The position numbers were made by a program, and so were the translations under genes. Of a stretch of 64,000 nucleotides of DNA, positions 22,768 through 32,734 are shown in pieces. This stretch comes from Floccularia luteovirens (lineage: Eukaryota > Basidiomycota > Agaricomycetes > Agaricales > Squamanitaceae): assembly GCA_009739215.1 (NCBI GenBank), contig VSJF01000004.1, positions 1,612,001 through 1,676,000 on the forward strand. The letters run 5' to 3'. A model generated the notes under the pieces. The model searched no databases, was not told the origin of the DNA, and was given only the letters and a program-made list of their open reading frames with translations. Each line of letters opens with the position of its first letter. Positions within the stretch are counted from its first letter, which is position 1.

Positions 22768-23059
22768 GATTACCTTAACCTAATAAATATTGATCCTTTG
22801 AGTCTGCTTTTGGAGTAGTGGTATTATTATAATACGCGAATGCCCCTCAGCTTGTGCATTTGTACTAAAATTGCACTCCTAGCAACCGGTGCTAGCGGAC
22901 CATGATGACTGGTAAAATAGATAAAACCAGACAAGATGTGTTGTATCCACAGCAAAGAACTTATTTCCAACTCCAACAACTCTGACTCATCACGTTCCTT
23001 GTTTCGTCTTCTTCATAACCGTTATCTGTTGTACCTTGGGTTGTCTCTTTCAAGTTCAT

Positions 23060-25166
23060 ATGTCAGATATTCTAAACTCTTACACTGCTCTTTCTCTTTC
23101 ATCCCCTCGGTCGGATGTTTCTAATGTGTTGGATTCCATTATCAATGGTTTTTTCTTATGCTATATGATAGTGAATTTCAACTAAACCTTGTTTGCAGCA
23201 CTACCTTTCACATTCACTCCATCTTCTCGCGAGGAATTGTTAAAAATTCTGTTGCAAGACTTAAAGAGTTCTGGTTCACGAAGTAGGCTTACGTCCAAAG
23301 GTACCTACTAATTCATCACTCTACTCAATCCCATAACATTCCCGATTTCCGTCCCAGATGCTGCCCAAGCTCTACTTGCTCTCAAGACCCTTGGCAGGGA
23401 TCCATCTGGTTCAGATTTTCTTGCGTCCCCCTTAAATATGTCCACCCTATTAGAGCTCTCCTCATCTCTCAAAGATGACCCGGACGCATCAAGCGAGGCT
23501 TTACGGTGTTTAGCTAACGCACTCTTGCTTATTGAACGAGCTCGGGGGGTTTTCATTGAGAAGGATGTAAATGGAGGAGAGATCTGTCTGACAATGTTAG
23601 AAGTGAGTTTTCACTTACAAGTGGGTATAAAAACAGCACTAATCTCTCCTTTACATATTAGAAATCAAACTCTCCAGATCAAATTTTTATTCTTTCTCGC
23701 ATTTTGTTTTTATGCACCGTGTCTGGCCCTAGCTACATTGAAAGCATTGTAGAGGAAAAACATAATGGACGTACAATCTCAGAAATCGTCGGTTCAAAAC
23801 TTGATACACTGACGGTTGCGATACTTTCTGGAACTAAAATGTCCAAGGAAGCAATGTCAGATCTTTTGAAGTTTACTTTTAATCTTCTTTTGCATTATCC
23901 TAAAGTAAATTATTGTGTTCCAGTGTTGAATCCTGCTGATTAGAGTTCTACAGATGGCAGGTTCCGAGCTTCAAACCTCTGAAGTCATCGATGATGATCA
24001 AAAAGTTATGGGTGATTACTGGAGCCCAAAGCTTGACGGGTGCGACTATTACCTTTCCCTTCCTCCTTTGACTAAGTACATTCCCTAGTTTCCTTATACC
24101 TCTTCTTCGGGTGTTTAATTGTCTTCCACCCACTTTTCCGAGCCCAATTGCGGCTCCAATGACCCATGTTATCCATTCTTTGATAACAATACCGGTCTCT
24201 TCATCTCTACGTCCCTTATGGTTCGGTGCGCAAACACCGCCTGATCGTATCACTAGTAGCAATAGTCCAAAGTCTACAAGCTCGCACTCTCCTCGTCAAG
24301 GGTCCTCCTCACCGATTAGCCGCAGTGCCTCTCCTACCCGTTCAACACCACCACCAAAACCGAGCACAATTGACCGTGCCTTGTCAGTTCTAACGGGTGC
24401 ATGCAGACCGCAGTTTCGGTCCCTGTCATCTAATTCATCTCCCACAGATATCCTACAGCGCGCTTTCGACTTATTCGAAGTATCTTTTTCGCATTTCTTC
24501 CCTGGTGATATCGAGCCAGACGATTCTGGTATTCGTGCAACCATAAAAAAAGAAATTCCCGACAACTCCTTAGACGATGTATTGTCGCCCTTGGTGGTTC
24601 TAATAACAAGGCTCTGTATTGCCGACGATGCATCTAGAGCCCGAGTTAGACAATGGCTCGTCCCGGATGACTTGGATCGCTCTTCTTCACTAGAAACAAG
24701 ACCTGACCTCCTCGGGAGGTGTCTGAGGATCCTCTCCAGTGTCTATCATCCCAGACTAAAGGACTCAGTGGGTGAACTACTCTTTGCTATGGCTGATTCC
24801 AATGGTAAGCTCCCATCGTTACGAGCTGCAATGCAATTCTTAACAATTGTTCAAGCATCTACCCTTTCTGCTCTTGTGGGGTACGGCAATGTTGCAGGAT
24901 TTTTGTTCCATAAAGGGGTACTAAGTGCTCCGCCAAGTGGCACTGATTCATCAAATGTGCCTTTAACCACACCATCAGGTGCTACTATTGACCCTATTAC
25001 AGGAACTACTATCTCCCGAAAGGCTGACTTACCTGAAATGTCCGAAGAAGAAAAGGAGCGAGAAATGGAGAAATTATTCGTGTTATTTGATCGCCTCGAA
25101 AAGACTGGTTCGCTACCTCCGAGCCAAAATCCCATTCGGAAAGCTATGCAGGGAGGTTCAAAATAA
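23060..25166 (+). CDS. RIC8: Ric8-type G-alpha chaperone / guanine nucleotide exchange factor
   Basis: Ric8 (synembryn) folds and activates heterotrimeric G-alpha subunits and is needed for cAMP and mating signalling in fungi. Start 23060 (MSDILNSYTALSLSSPRSDV). Six exons encode about 620 residues of armadillo-like helical repeats: AAQALLALKTLGRDPSGSDF, ASSEALRCLANALLLIERAR, then FILSRILFLCTVSGPSYIES. The C-terminal half holds the fungal signatures VRQWLVPDDLDRSSSLETRP, DLLGRCLRILSSVYHPRLKD, SVGELLFAMADSNGK and LVGYGNVAGFLFHKGVL. A Ser/Pro-rich insert lies near 24250-24370. The last helix, LPEMSEEEKEREMEKLFVLF, precedes the stop at 25166. The in-frame residues around the short exon at 23954-24039 (MAGSELQTSEVIDDD) are less certain. 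Confidence 0.9.
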
Positions 25167-25517
25167 ATTTGTGTTATTGCAGCAAAGATTCTACAACGTT
25201 TTAAATTTCATGTATTGTCATGATTCATACCCATTTCGAGGCCCACCAGCCCTATCTTTATCGAAATAATGTACCATCATAATATAGTATCACGAAGCAG
25301 TACCATATACATTAGTACTGCATCGACTGTTGGTGGAGCCGTGTTGTGTCTACACTTTCGCCTTCGATACAAATGAAAGAAAACAAGGCTTTTTAAGGGC
25401 CAGAAAGAAAAAAAAGGTGATTCAAAAACTTACTCATAGTGACGCTAGATCAATCAATATATCTCGAACATGTAAAAGTGCCATGAAAGAGCAGGGAAGA
25501 AGATGAGCATGAACAGA
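25167..25517. other. Convergent 3' spacer between RIC8 and the nucleolin-like gene
   Basis: About 350 bp between two facing stop codons. It should hold both polyadenylation regions. Nothing else was recognised. Confidence 0.4.
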
Positions 25518-27389
25518 CTAGGTAAATACAGTCTTTTTTCCCTCGAAAGAGGTGATACCACCATTTCGAGGACCTCCCCTGGGTGCACCACGGCCACGAC
25601 CTCCGCGACCACGATCACCAAAGCCACGGTCGCCAAAACCACCGCGTCCGCGTCCTCCTCCGCGTCCACCACGATCACCACCCCTACCCCGTCCTCGACC
25701 AAATCCGCCTCCACCTCCTCCACCAGAGAAGCTGTCTCGAGGCTGGGAGTAGTCTAAGCGAATGGAGCGTCCTTCAATTTCCGCACCATTGGAAGCGTTG
25801 AATGCCTTGACTGCACCATCAACATCCTCGAATTCGACGTAACCAAAGCCTTTAGGACGACCGGTTTCGCGATCAGTTGGGAGTCTGACATTTTTGACAC
25901 CGTAGTCGTTGAAGAAACTCCACACAGTATCCTCTGTAACGCCGAAACTAAGATTTCCGACAAATAATGTGCTGCTTGGTGGGCTAGTCTCGTCCCCGAA
26001 AGTCTTTGCCCTGTTTTCTCTTGTTTGGGATTTATCTTGTTGTGTACTAAGATCGATGTTAACTGGTCGTCCGTCAATTTCTTGTCCATTCATCGCTAAT
26101 GCCTTTTCAACAGCATCAGCTGTGGCGAAGTGGACATATCCAAAACCACGAGATTTTCCGGTGTTCCTATCCATCTGAACTGTGGCAGACACAACCTCAC
26201 CGCAATGCGAGAACTCTTGAGCAAGGCGATCGTTGTCGACTGACCAGGACAGTCTTCCAACAAAAATGGATTTGGATTCTTCGGCACCATCAGTTACTGC
26301 TGCCGGTCCACCAGTCTCCGTTTTTAATTTCTTCGACTGTATTGGTGGTTCGTCCGCAGCCTTGCGTTTACCTATCAAACAATAGAATTTAGATTTACGA
26401 ACTTAGTCATATATGAGATGTCTCACTGGTAGTTTTTTCTGAAACTTTGACCTTTTCTGATGACGCCATTTTGACGTCGCCATCCTCGTCTTCACTTGAA
26501 CTGTCCTCAGAATCATCTTCAGATGATTCACTCGAGGATTCTGAACCATCCTCTTGTTCAGACGACGGACCCTTTCCTTTCTTCGCGACCTTAGAAGGTA
26601 GAGGAACCTTTTCAGATGCAGCTTTGGAATCATTTGGTTTAGCTGCCACAGGTTTCTCGTCTTCAGAAGATGACTCCTCCGATGAAGATGGGGATTCGAT
26701 TTCTTTTTTTGTTGATTTTGCTTTTGAAGTTTTCGTAGAATTGTCTACTTTTTTGGTGGGTTTGGCTGGGATGACTTTTTCGGAAGATTTTTCAGAGGAT
26801 GACTCTTCAGAACCTGAGGAGGAAGATTCGTCTGACGATGGTGCCTTTTTCAAATCATTCGCTGACGGCTTTTTTACTGCCTTCGGTGGTACGGAAGGTT
26901 TAGAAGCATCGGAGTCACTGTCACTAGAAGAATCTGAATCTGATGAAAGAGCTTTCTGCGTTGCAGCTTTAACTTGTGCTGCCTTAGGTTTTTCGTCCTC
27001 CGATGAAGAACTGCTATCGCTGCCAGGAGCTTTTTTCTTTGACTGTAGACGCATCATAAGGATATTGGAGTATCTACAACGTATCAAAACACACTTTTCC
27101 ATTGACAGGAAGCTTGACCGCCGGAGTTTCTTCTTCAGAAGATGAATCACTGTCGTCCTTCTGTACGACTTTCACGGGTGCCTTGCTTTTACTTTTTTTC
27201 TGTGGGAATGATGCATTAGTCACAGATTTAGGATTCCATCGAATGTCATCAAAATGCGTAACTTACAGATGCTTTCGCCAGAATCTCTTTTGAGGAGATT
27301 GGGACTTTGGCAGTTGTAGTTGCCTTTTTGTCAACCTGTACCTTAGAGGTGGTTGATTTTTTATCCTCTTTCTTGCTCGATTTACCCAT
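25518..27389 (-). CDS. Nucleolin/Nsr1/Gar2-type nucleolar RNA-binding protein
   Basis: Nucleolar protein for pre-rRNA processing and 40S assembly. The start at 27389 gives a Lys-rich N-terminus (MGKSSKKEDKKSTTSKVQVD). Several exons encode long acidic Ser/Asp/Glu runs (SSSSSEDEKPKAA, SSDSDSSSDSDSDASK, SSESSEDDSEDSSSEDEDGD), typical of CK2-phosphorylated nucleolin tails. GKRKAADEPPIQSKKLK is a nuclear localisation signal. RRM1 contains SIFVGRLSWSVDNDRL and GKSRGFGYVHFATAD; RRM2 contains TLFVGNLSFGVTEDTV and GRPKGFGYVEFEDVD. The C-terminus is an RGG box (GGGGGGGFGRGRGRGGDRGG and following). The domain order acid tract, NLS, two RRMs, RGG matches yeast Nsr1. The stop is at 25518. A long antisense frame at 26447-27145 mirrors the acidic repeats and is not a gene. 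Confidence 0.93.
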
Positions 27390-27779
27390 TGTGTGAGATG
27401 TAGTCGATAGTGGGTGGAAAAGAAGAACAATATAATTTTTTATCTTAACAAAATTTTCAGTATCGAGGCACACTTAGGGTAGGTCATTCTGATAGATCAC
27501 ATGACATATAAGATACAATATCCAGTTATTCATGAATCCCATATATATGTCAAGTTCTGTGGACTAGCAATACTGGTGACTTTGATAACTCGGAGATCAT
27601 ACATGCTTGGTTTTGTTCTGTCTGAAAATTTATGAGATGAATGAATTCAAATTATTTGTGATCGTTAGTAGAAACAAACAATTTATTTTAAACTTATCGG
27701 CGCTGGTGTCAGAGACGCCGTTGTTTGCTAAACTTTCCTATATTGCAACTCCCACTACTAAATTGGAGCAGTCTCAACC
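27390..27779. other. Divergent intergenic region, nucleolin-like / Rab escort gene
   Basis: 390 bp head-to-head spacer. It should contain both promoters; no distinctive motif was recognised by eye. Confidence 0.4.
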
Positions 27780-29599
27780 ATGGAGGATAGCAGATTCGAT
27801 GTCATTATATTTGGGACTGGCTTGACGGAATCAATTCTTGCTGCGTGAGGCATTCATGTCAAATCGCTCGTTTGCAATAATATTGAAGTGTAAACACGTC
27901 ATAGTGCGTTATCCAAAGCAGGCTTTAAAGTTGCTCACATCGACGAGAATTCATACTATGGTGAAGATGAAGCAAGCCTGACTTTAGAAGAATTTGCTCG
28001 ATGGGCAGACGAGAACTCCGGAAATGACACCAATGCTAAATATCACTCTATCACCCGATCTGCTGATATTCCAACACAATCCCGCCAATATTCAATATGT
28101 TTAACTCCTTCTGTTATACCGTCAATAGGGCCAATTATTTCTTCGCTCGTGTCGTCTGGAGTGGCAAAGTACAATGGCTTTCGACTTGTAGATAACGTTT
28201 GTTTCTTCGACTCCTCAGGAACCGCGAGGACTGTTCCTGGAAGCAAAGAAGATGTTTTCAAAATTAGGGACCTTAGCTTAGTTGAGAAACGCCGCCTCAT
28301 GCGTTTCTTGACGTTCGCAGCAGGCGATCTTGAAGGCGAAGAATTGAAGGATAAGCACGATGTCCCATTTCTCGATTTTTTATCAACTGTGTTCTCCTTG
28401 AACAATGAATTATCTGCAATAATCGCATACTCTTTGGCATATTGTCAATCTCCTACAGGTGAGAAATATATTCGTTTCACTTTCCAGATGTGTAACGTCA
28501 TTAGATCCCACCCTGCCCGCCCTTCGTCGTATAAATAGGTATCTCCTTTCCATTGGTCGATATGGTCCTTCTCCGTTCCTCGTTGGTCACTATGGTGGTA
28601 TTGGAGATACTTCTCAGGGTTTCTGTCGCGCGGCAGCAGTGAGCGGAGCTGTATACATCCTTGGGCGTCGGATGGCATCAATTACCCTTTCAGATCAAAC
28701 CGTCCAGGACTTATCAACGTCTGGTAGCGCTGAAATATCTCTCAGTAAACCACGATATACTGTAATACTTGAGGATTTCCCAGACCCACTGTCTTGCAAT
28801 CTCATCATATCGTCTGGCTCTCATGTTCCTTCGAACTTGACACAAGAGATCAGACAATTACCTATCTCATCTACCTTCGACAACTTTCCGGAATTCGAGT
28901 CGGTCGCACGATGCGTTGCAATCGTGGACCAGCCAATTTTTATTAAATCTCAAGACATCAGAACAACCTCATCCGATGGAGAGGGTGACGCCGCTCATTC
29001 GAACCCCCAACAACCACAATCAGGGGTTGATACCTTGCTGTTGATTTTTCCTCCGGGTTCTATGAACGATGGATCAAAGTCAACTGCTGCAACTGTGTTT
29101 ATTACTGGGGAAGGCTCTATGTCGACGCCGCGAGGAAAATGTGCGTAGGCATTCTAGCCTGAGTAATAGATGATACTGACTTTGAATAGGGATCATATAT
29201 ATTTCTCTTCCTCTCACAGCTGAGGCTATCACACTGGCTCAGAATCCTGGAACTCTTCTACAGCCGTATCTGGAGAAGGTCATGTCACTCTCAGGTTCTG
29301 ATAAAAAGAAAGAGCCTTTATACACAACATACTACATCCAACGCCTCCAGCGTCCCCACGACACGTCGTCGGCCAGTAGCAACTACAGGGACGAGACGGC
29401 ATACTTATTACCAGCACCAATACATTTCTGTCCACTTCCCGATATAGCCGACGTAGCTACCATTCACGCTGAAGCAGCCTTTCACGAGGCTGTCAAAATT
29501 CTACGCAAATCAAATCAGGATGTGGACAAAGAAACTATAACAGAAGGTTTTTGGCCTCCATTGGAAGTGGAAGATGATAACGATGATCAGGACTGGTGA
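27780..29599 (+). CDS. Rab escort protein (Rab geranylgeranyltransferase component A)
   Basis: REP (Mrs6 in yeast) presents new Rab GTPases to geranylgeranyltransferase II and delivers them to membranes. The start at 27780 gives MEDSRFDVIIFGTGLTESIL. The next exon has KAGFKVAHIDENSYYGEDEA, the Rossmann GxGxxx and dinucleotide-fold-like motif of the GDI/REP superfamily, with LTLEEFARWADE after it. Further motifs: SICLTPSVIPSIGPIISSLV, SGVAKYNGFRLVD, GHYGGIGDTSQGFCRAAAVS (GDI/REP family block) and the long C-terminal domain with FCPLPDIADVATIHAEAAF. Three short introns give about 558 residues. The GTGLTES variant and the inserted Ser-rich region favour REP over the shorter RabGDI. The stop at 29597-29599 lies 34 bp from the opposing stop of hydrolase A. 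Confidence 0.92.
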
Positions 29600-29633
29600 T
29601 TCTTGGATTTTCATTCCTACAAATATTACATGC

Positions 29634-30967
29634 CTAGTAATTCAAAAATTTACGATATATCATTATTTTTCCAGAAAGCCACTTCTCTACCACGCGTTCC
29701 GCAATTTCGAGCCTATTCATTTCCATGAACATCATATGGCCGTTCCCGTGAATACCTACGTCAGGAAGAAATATATGCTTGACATGCACCCCCGCCTGCC
29801 TCAAGAATTTTGCAGTGCACCCATCATATATTGCATGATAGCCTGATTCGGACGTGAGCAGGAGAACTGGGATATTTGCGAGATTCATCAATTTTCGCGA
29901 AGGCGCTGATTGCTGATAGCATGTAAAATTCGGACCAGAGAATGTAGCCACTGGTTGTAAGTTGGCAGGGGATGCTATCGGAGGTGAAAATGCAAGAGGT
30001 ATTTCAGTTAGGCCATACGGACGAGCTGCTCTTATTGGGTGGAATATTGCATTAGTGAATGGGGGACCCATCGGTTCTATAGCGATTATCGAGGCGACCT
30101 TTTTCGGTACAGCGTCCGCCAAGATCCAACCAAATTGGCCCGCCATCGAGTGTGTGACCAGCACAACAGGTTTCTAAAGCCCATAAATACTTATCAATGA
30201 ATTTATATGGAGGAATATCGCTCACCCCAATTCTATTAAGTAACTGTGTTCCGGCTGTCTTCATCATGATGCATGCCTCTGTATACGAGGTTAAGCTTGG
30301 GACAGTGGATGCATAAAAGGCGTCAAAGAACGGGTCTCCGACACTGCCGTTGCCTGGCCATTGCGTGAGGAGGGATGCTTGTGGCCAGAGGTTGTAACGC
30401 GGTGTTGCAGTGAACCTTGATTCGATGTTCGCAGCATTGAATGTGCTTTGTTCTCCATCTATGTCTTTTTGCCAAGGAGAACGCCCCCTACAAGGTGGAT
30501 CAATAATGTATACCTAAAAATAGGCTTCAGTCTGCATGAATTAATAACCATAGCACCAACGAAATCTTTACTTCATATCCCTTGCCTAGAAAATAATCTG
30601 CCCAACCGGGTCGGCCGTCCGGTGTATTAAGGAAGTTTGTCCCAGTCATGCCTATATTGAATGTTAGAGGTTGCCCATCTGAGAGGACAAATGACTCGCC
30701 ATTCCCCGGGATGAACAATAAAGGGTACTGCCTCTTGATTTTGGTAGGAACGAGGTGTTCAACATAAATTTGCCCGTGTGTTACGGTGCTATTTGTAGAG
30801 TTGTCTTGGTTTGTATATGACTGTCCGACATAAAAGTATGAGCGGTGATGAAGAGTTCCTTGAGAAACTTTTGTTGGAGCAATGATCGTATCCCAAGAAA
30901 GAATTGCCAAAAGACAGGACAGAATAACGATCACCGACGACAGCGCTACTTTTGATGCCTTACGCAT
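29634..30967 (-). CDS. Alpha/beta hydrolase A, membrane-anchored or secreted esterase-like
   Basis: Substrate unknown. The start at 30967 gives an N-terminal hydrophobic anchor or signal (MRKASKVALSSVIVILSCLL). RSYFYVGQSYTNQDN and GQIYVEHLVPTKI follow. A GC-AG intron at 30652-30699 is spliced to yield GNGMTGTNFLNTPDGRPGW; its length, 48 nt, keeps the frame if retained. Next come GKGYEVYIIDPPCRGRSPWQ, YNLWPQASLLTQWPGNGSVG and LVTHSMAGQFGWILADA, in which the THSMAG serine is the probable nucleophile. The C-terminal exon has VLLLTSESGYHAIYDG and DVGIHGNGHMMFME, providing the probable catalytic histidine. It is highly similar to hydrolase B at 43731-45007. The stop at 29634 converges with the Rab escort gene. 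Confidence 0.85.
30652..30699 (-). other. GC-AG intron in hydrolase A
   Basis: The donor is G|GCGAGT, there is an internal CTAAC branch-like site, and the acceptor is AATATAG. The paralogue has a GT-AG intron at the same position (43948-44001), which supports a real intron. Its 48-nt length lacks stops, so retention would add 16 residues. Confidence 0.7.
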
Positions 30968-31667
30968 GTTTCTGGAACAACTTAAGGGCCAAGATGTTTT
31001 GACTCGTCAAAAACGTTACTTTTGAACGGCCCGGGTATGATATATGATATTTGGCAGTCATAGGTACTAATTGTGCAAAGTGTTATCAAATGGCGAGAGG
31101 TACCTTGTTGTTTACTCATTGTTCGGGACCTGTATGACTGAGAAATTCAAGTGGAGGGACTTTCTTACATGATGATTTTACTGGGTCTATAAACAAGTCC
31201 CTGGATTTACGAGAAGAAAAAAAGATAACAGCCAAACGGCACCATGATGCAAATTTGAATGACAGCAAATGTATAAGTACTACAAATAATTGATGCACAC
31301 ATGTCTTGTTCATTCAAGTTTATAGGACCTTTTAGAATAACGAATAGAATAGTAATTGTCTTCAATTCAATGTCAATGTCATCCATGACATTATGCATGT
31401 TGTTTAATTTTAAAGTTTCCGTGAACAAAAGTAGGAGACTGTGATTTCATCTCTGGTCTTGTTTATATTAGTTATATTGCTAGTAAGTACCAGAATTAGG
31501 GAGGACTAGCTAATTAGTATAAACGCAAGGCCAGAATTACAAATTTTCCCAAGGGCTAAGTGTACACAGGGGGACTAAGGTTTACAATTATTATGTGGGA
31601 GTAACATAGAAGGGGTATTGAGCGTGGTATATTCGTATAGTATAGGTCACTCTTGATTCAGGATGAA
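30968..31667. other. Intergenic, upstream of hydrolase A
   Basis: About 700 bp, AT-rich, between hydrolase A and the 3' end of the Con-6-like gene. It contains only short random frames. No repeat or RNA gene recognised. Confidence 0.4.
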
Positions 31668-32069
31668 TCAGAACCGGACGTGTTTCCCGGTGCGAGACCG
31701 TCTAGGTGTTGAACGAATGCCCAACATACGCCTAACTTTTGTCATGAAGGGAACATGAGCATCACGACCCTGAAATTGGCAATTCATAATTATGTCAACA
31801 TGATGTGTGAAAGATGATGAGAAGATTATGTACCATGAGGTGTAATTCACGTTTGGCATGTTTTCTCCCAGTTCTTGTCGTGTTGGGGTTGGCTAGCGCA
31901 CCTTCTGATGGATGGTTTAGCGCCGGGAAAAAAGTGCAGTAACATGGACGTGTGACTTACTATAGCCGCCAGCAACCCGGTCTTTGTCTTTACGGAAGAA
32001 TCGATGTCCGGACCTACGGCTGGTAGTAGTAACGCTGGTGCGGGGTGAGCGACGGCCGAATAGAGGCAT
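31668..32069 (-). CDS. Small basic protein with a Con-6-like GGYK..NPN motif
   Basis: Three exons encode about 93 residues. The start at 32069 gives MPLFGRRSPRTSVTTTSRRS. After the first intron: DRVAGGYKGALANPNTTRTG, RKHAKRELHLM, then after the second intron GRDAHVPFMTKVRRMLGIRS and a basic tail ending at 31668. The AGGYK.AL.NPNTT..GR.HAK.EL pattern resembles the single Con-6 repeat of fungal conidiation or stress proteins, and the VPFMTKV..MLGI tail is one I recognise from fungal homologues of unknown function. No signal peptide is visible. Because it is too short and split, it is easily overlooked in ORF scans. The functional role is unknown; the motif link is inference. Confidence 0.72.
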
Positions 32070-32734
32070 TTCTGGAAATTGATAATGGGTTATAAAATTC
32101 GGTTTAGATGATTTTGAGGTGATTTATTTTCTTCCTCTAGTCAGTTCCACTCTGTTATATAGGATTGGGAAACGCTGTGTTCAGTGTTCTCAAAAGGCAT
32201 TTGTGGTGCATCGCGTCATCTGTGGGTGGGAGCAGCAACAAGCAGAGGCTCCGTCGCGCCATATGCCAGGCTCCATGACCGAATGGGATGCCCATTGGTT
32301 GGTAAATAAAACTCTAAAGGAATCAACACAGCCACACACACAATGTAAACACTCTATCGTGTCGTTTGGCGGATTAAAACCACCACCACCCACTCACTTA
32401 GTATGTGCAATACGCAGCAGTAAACTGCTATTGTCTAGTTATCTGGCCAAGATATTCTCAGGAAATTCATATACTGATCATCGGACTCTGTAATTCGATA
32501 AAATGACCCAGGCAGCCATGTGTGGCTGTCGGACCATCCGGACCTGAACTCATGGAACGTAAGGGGGAGGTATGCACTGCAGGGTCTTCCTCAGCTCCAC
32601 TTGCTCTTGACACTCACACTTTCTGCTACCGTGCATTTCTAATCGTGCACGAATCTGGGCGTGCACGGTTCTGCAATTTTTTGTCCGGATAATATAATTG
32701 TGTGCCTGCCGTCAATTGTACTACGACGTGTACT
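32070..32734. other. Divergent intergenic region, Con-6-like / DUF3445 gene
   Basis: About 665 bp head-to-head spacer with a perfect CCACCACCACCCACTCA-like tract near 32380-32397 and a 124-codon plus-strand frame at 32119-32493 that shows no family motif. Both promoters are expected here. Confidence 0.4.

Noticed and set aside
26447..27145. 232-codon plus-strand frame inside the nucleolin-like gene
   Set aside because: It is the antisense image of the Ser/Asp/Glu repeats. The minus strand has RRMs and an RGG box in consistent exons, while the plus frame has no family motif.
32119..32493. 124-codon plus-strand frame between two divergent genes
   Set aside because: Starts at a non-ATG codon, no family motif, and it lies in an expected promoter region.
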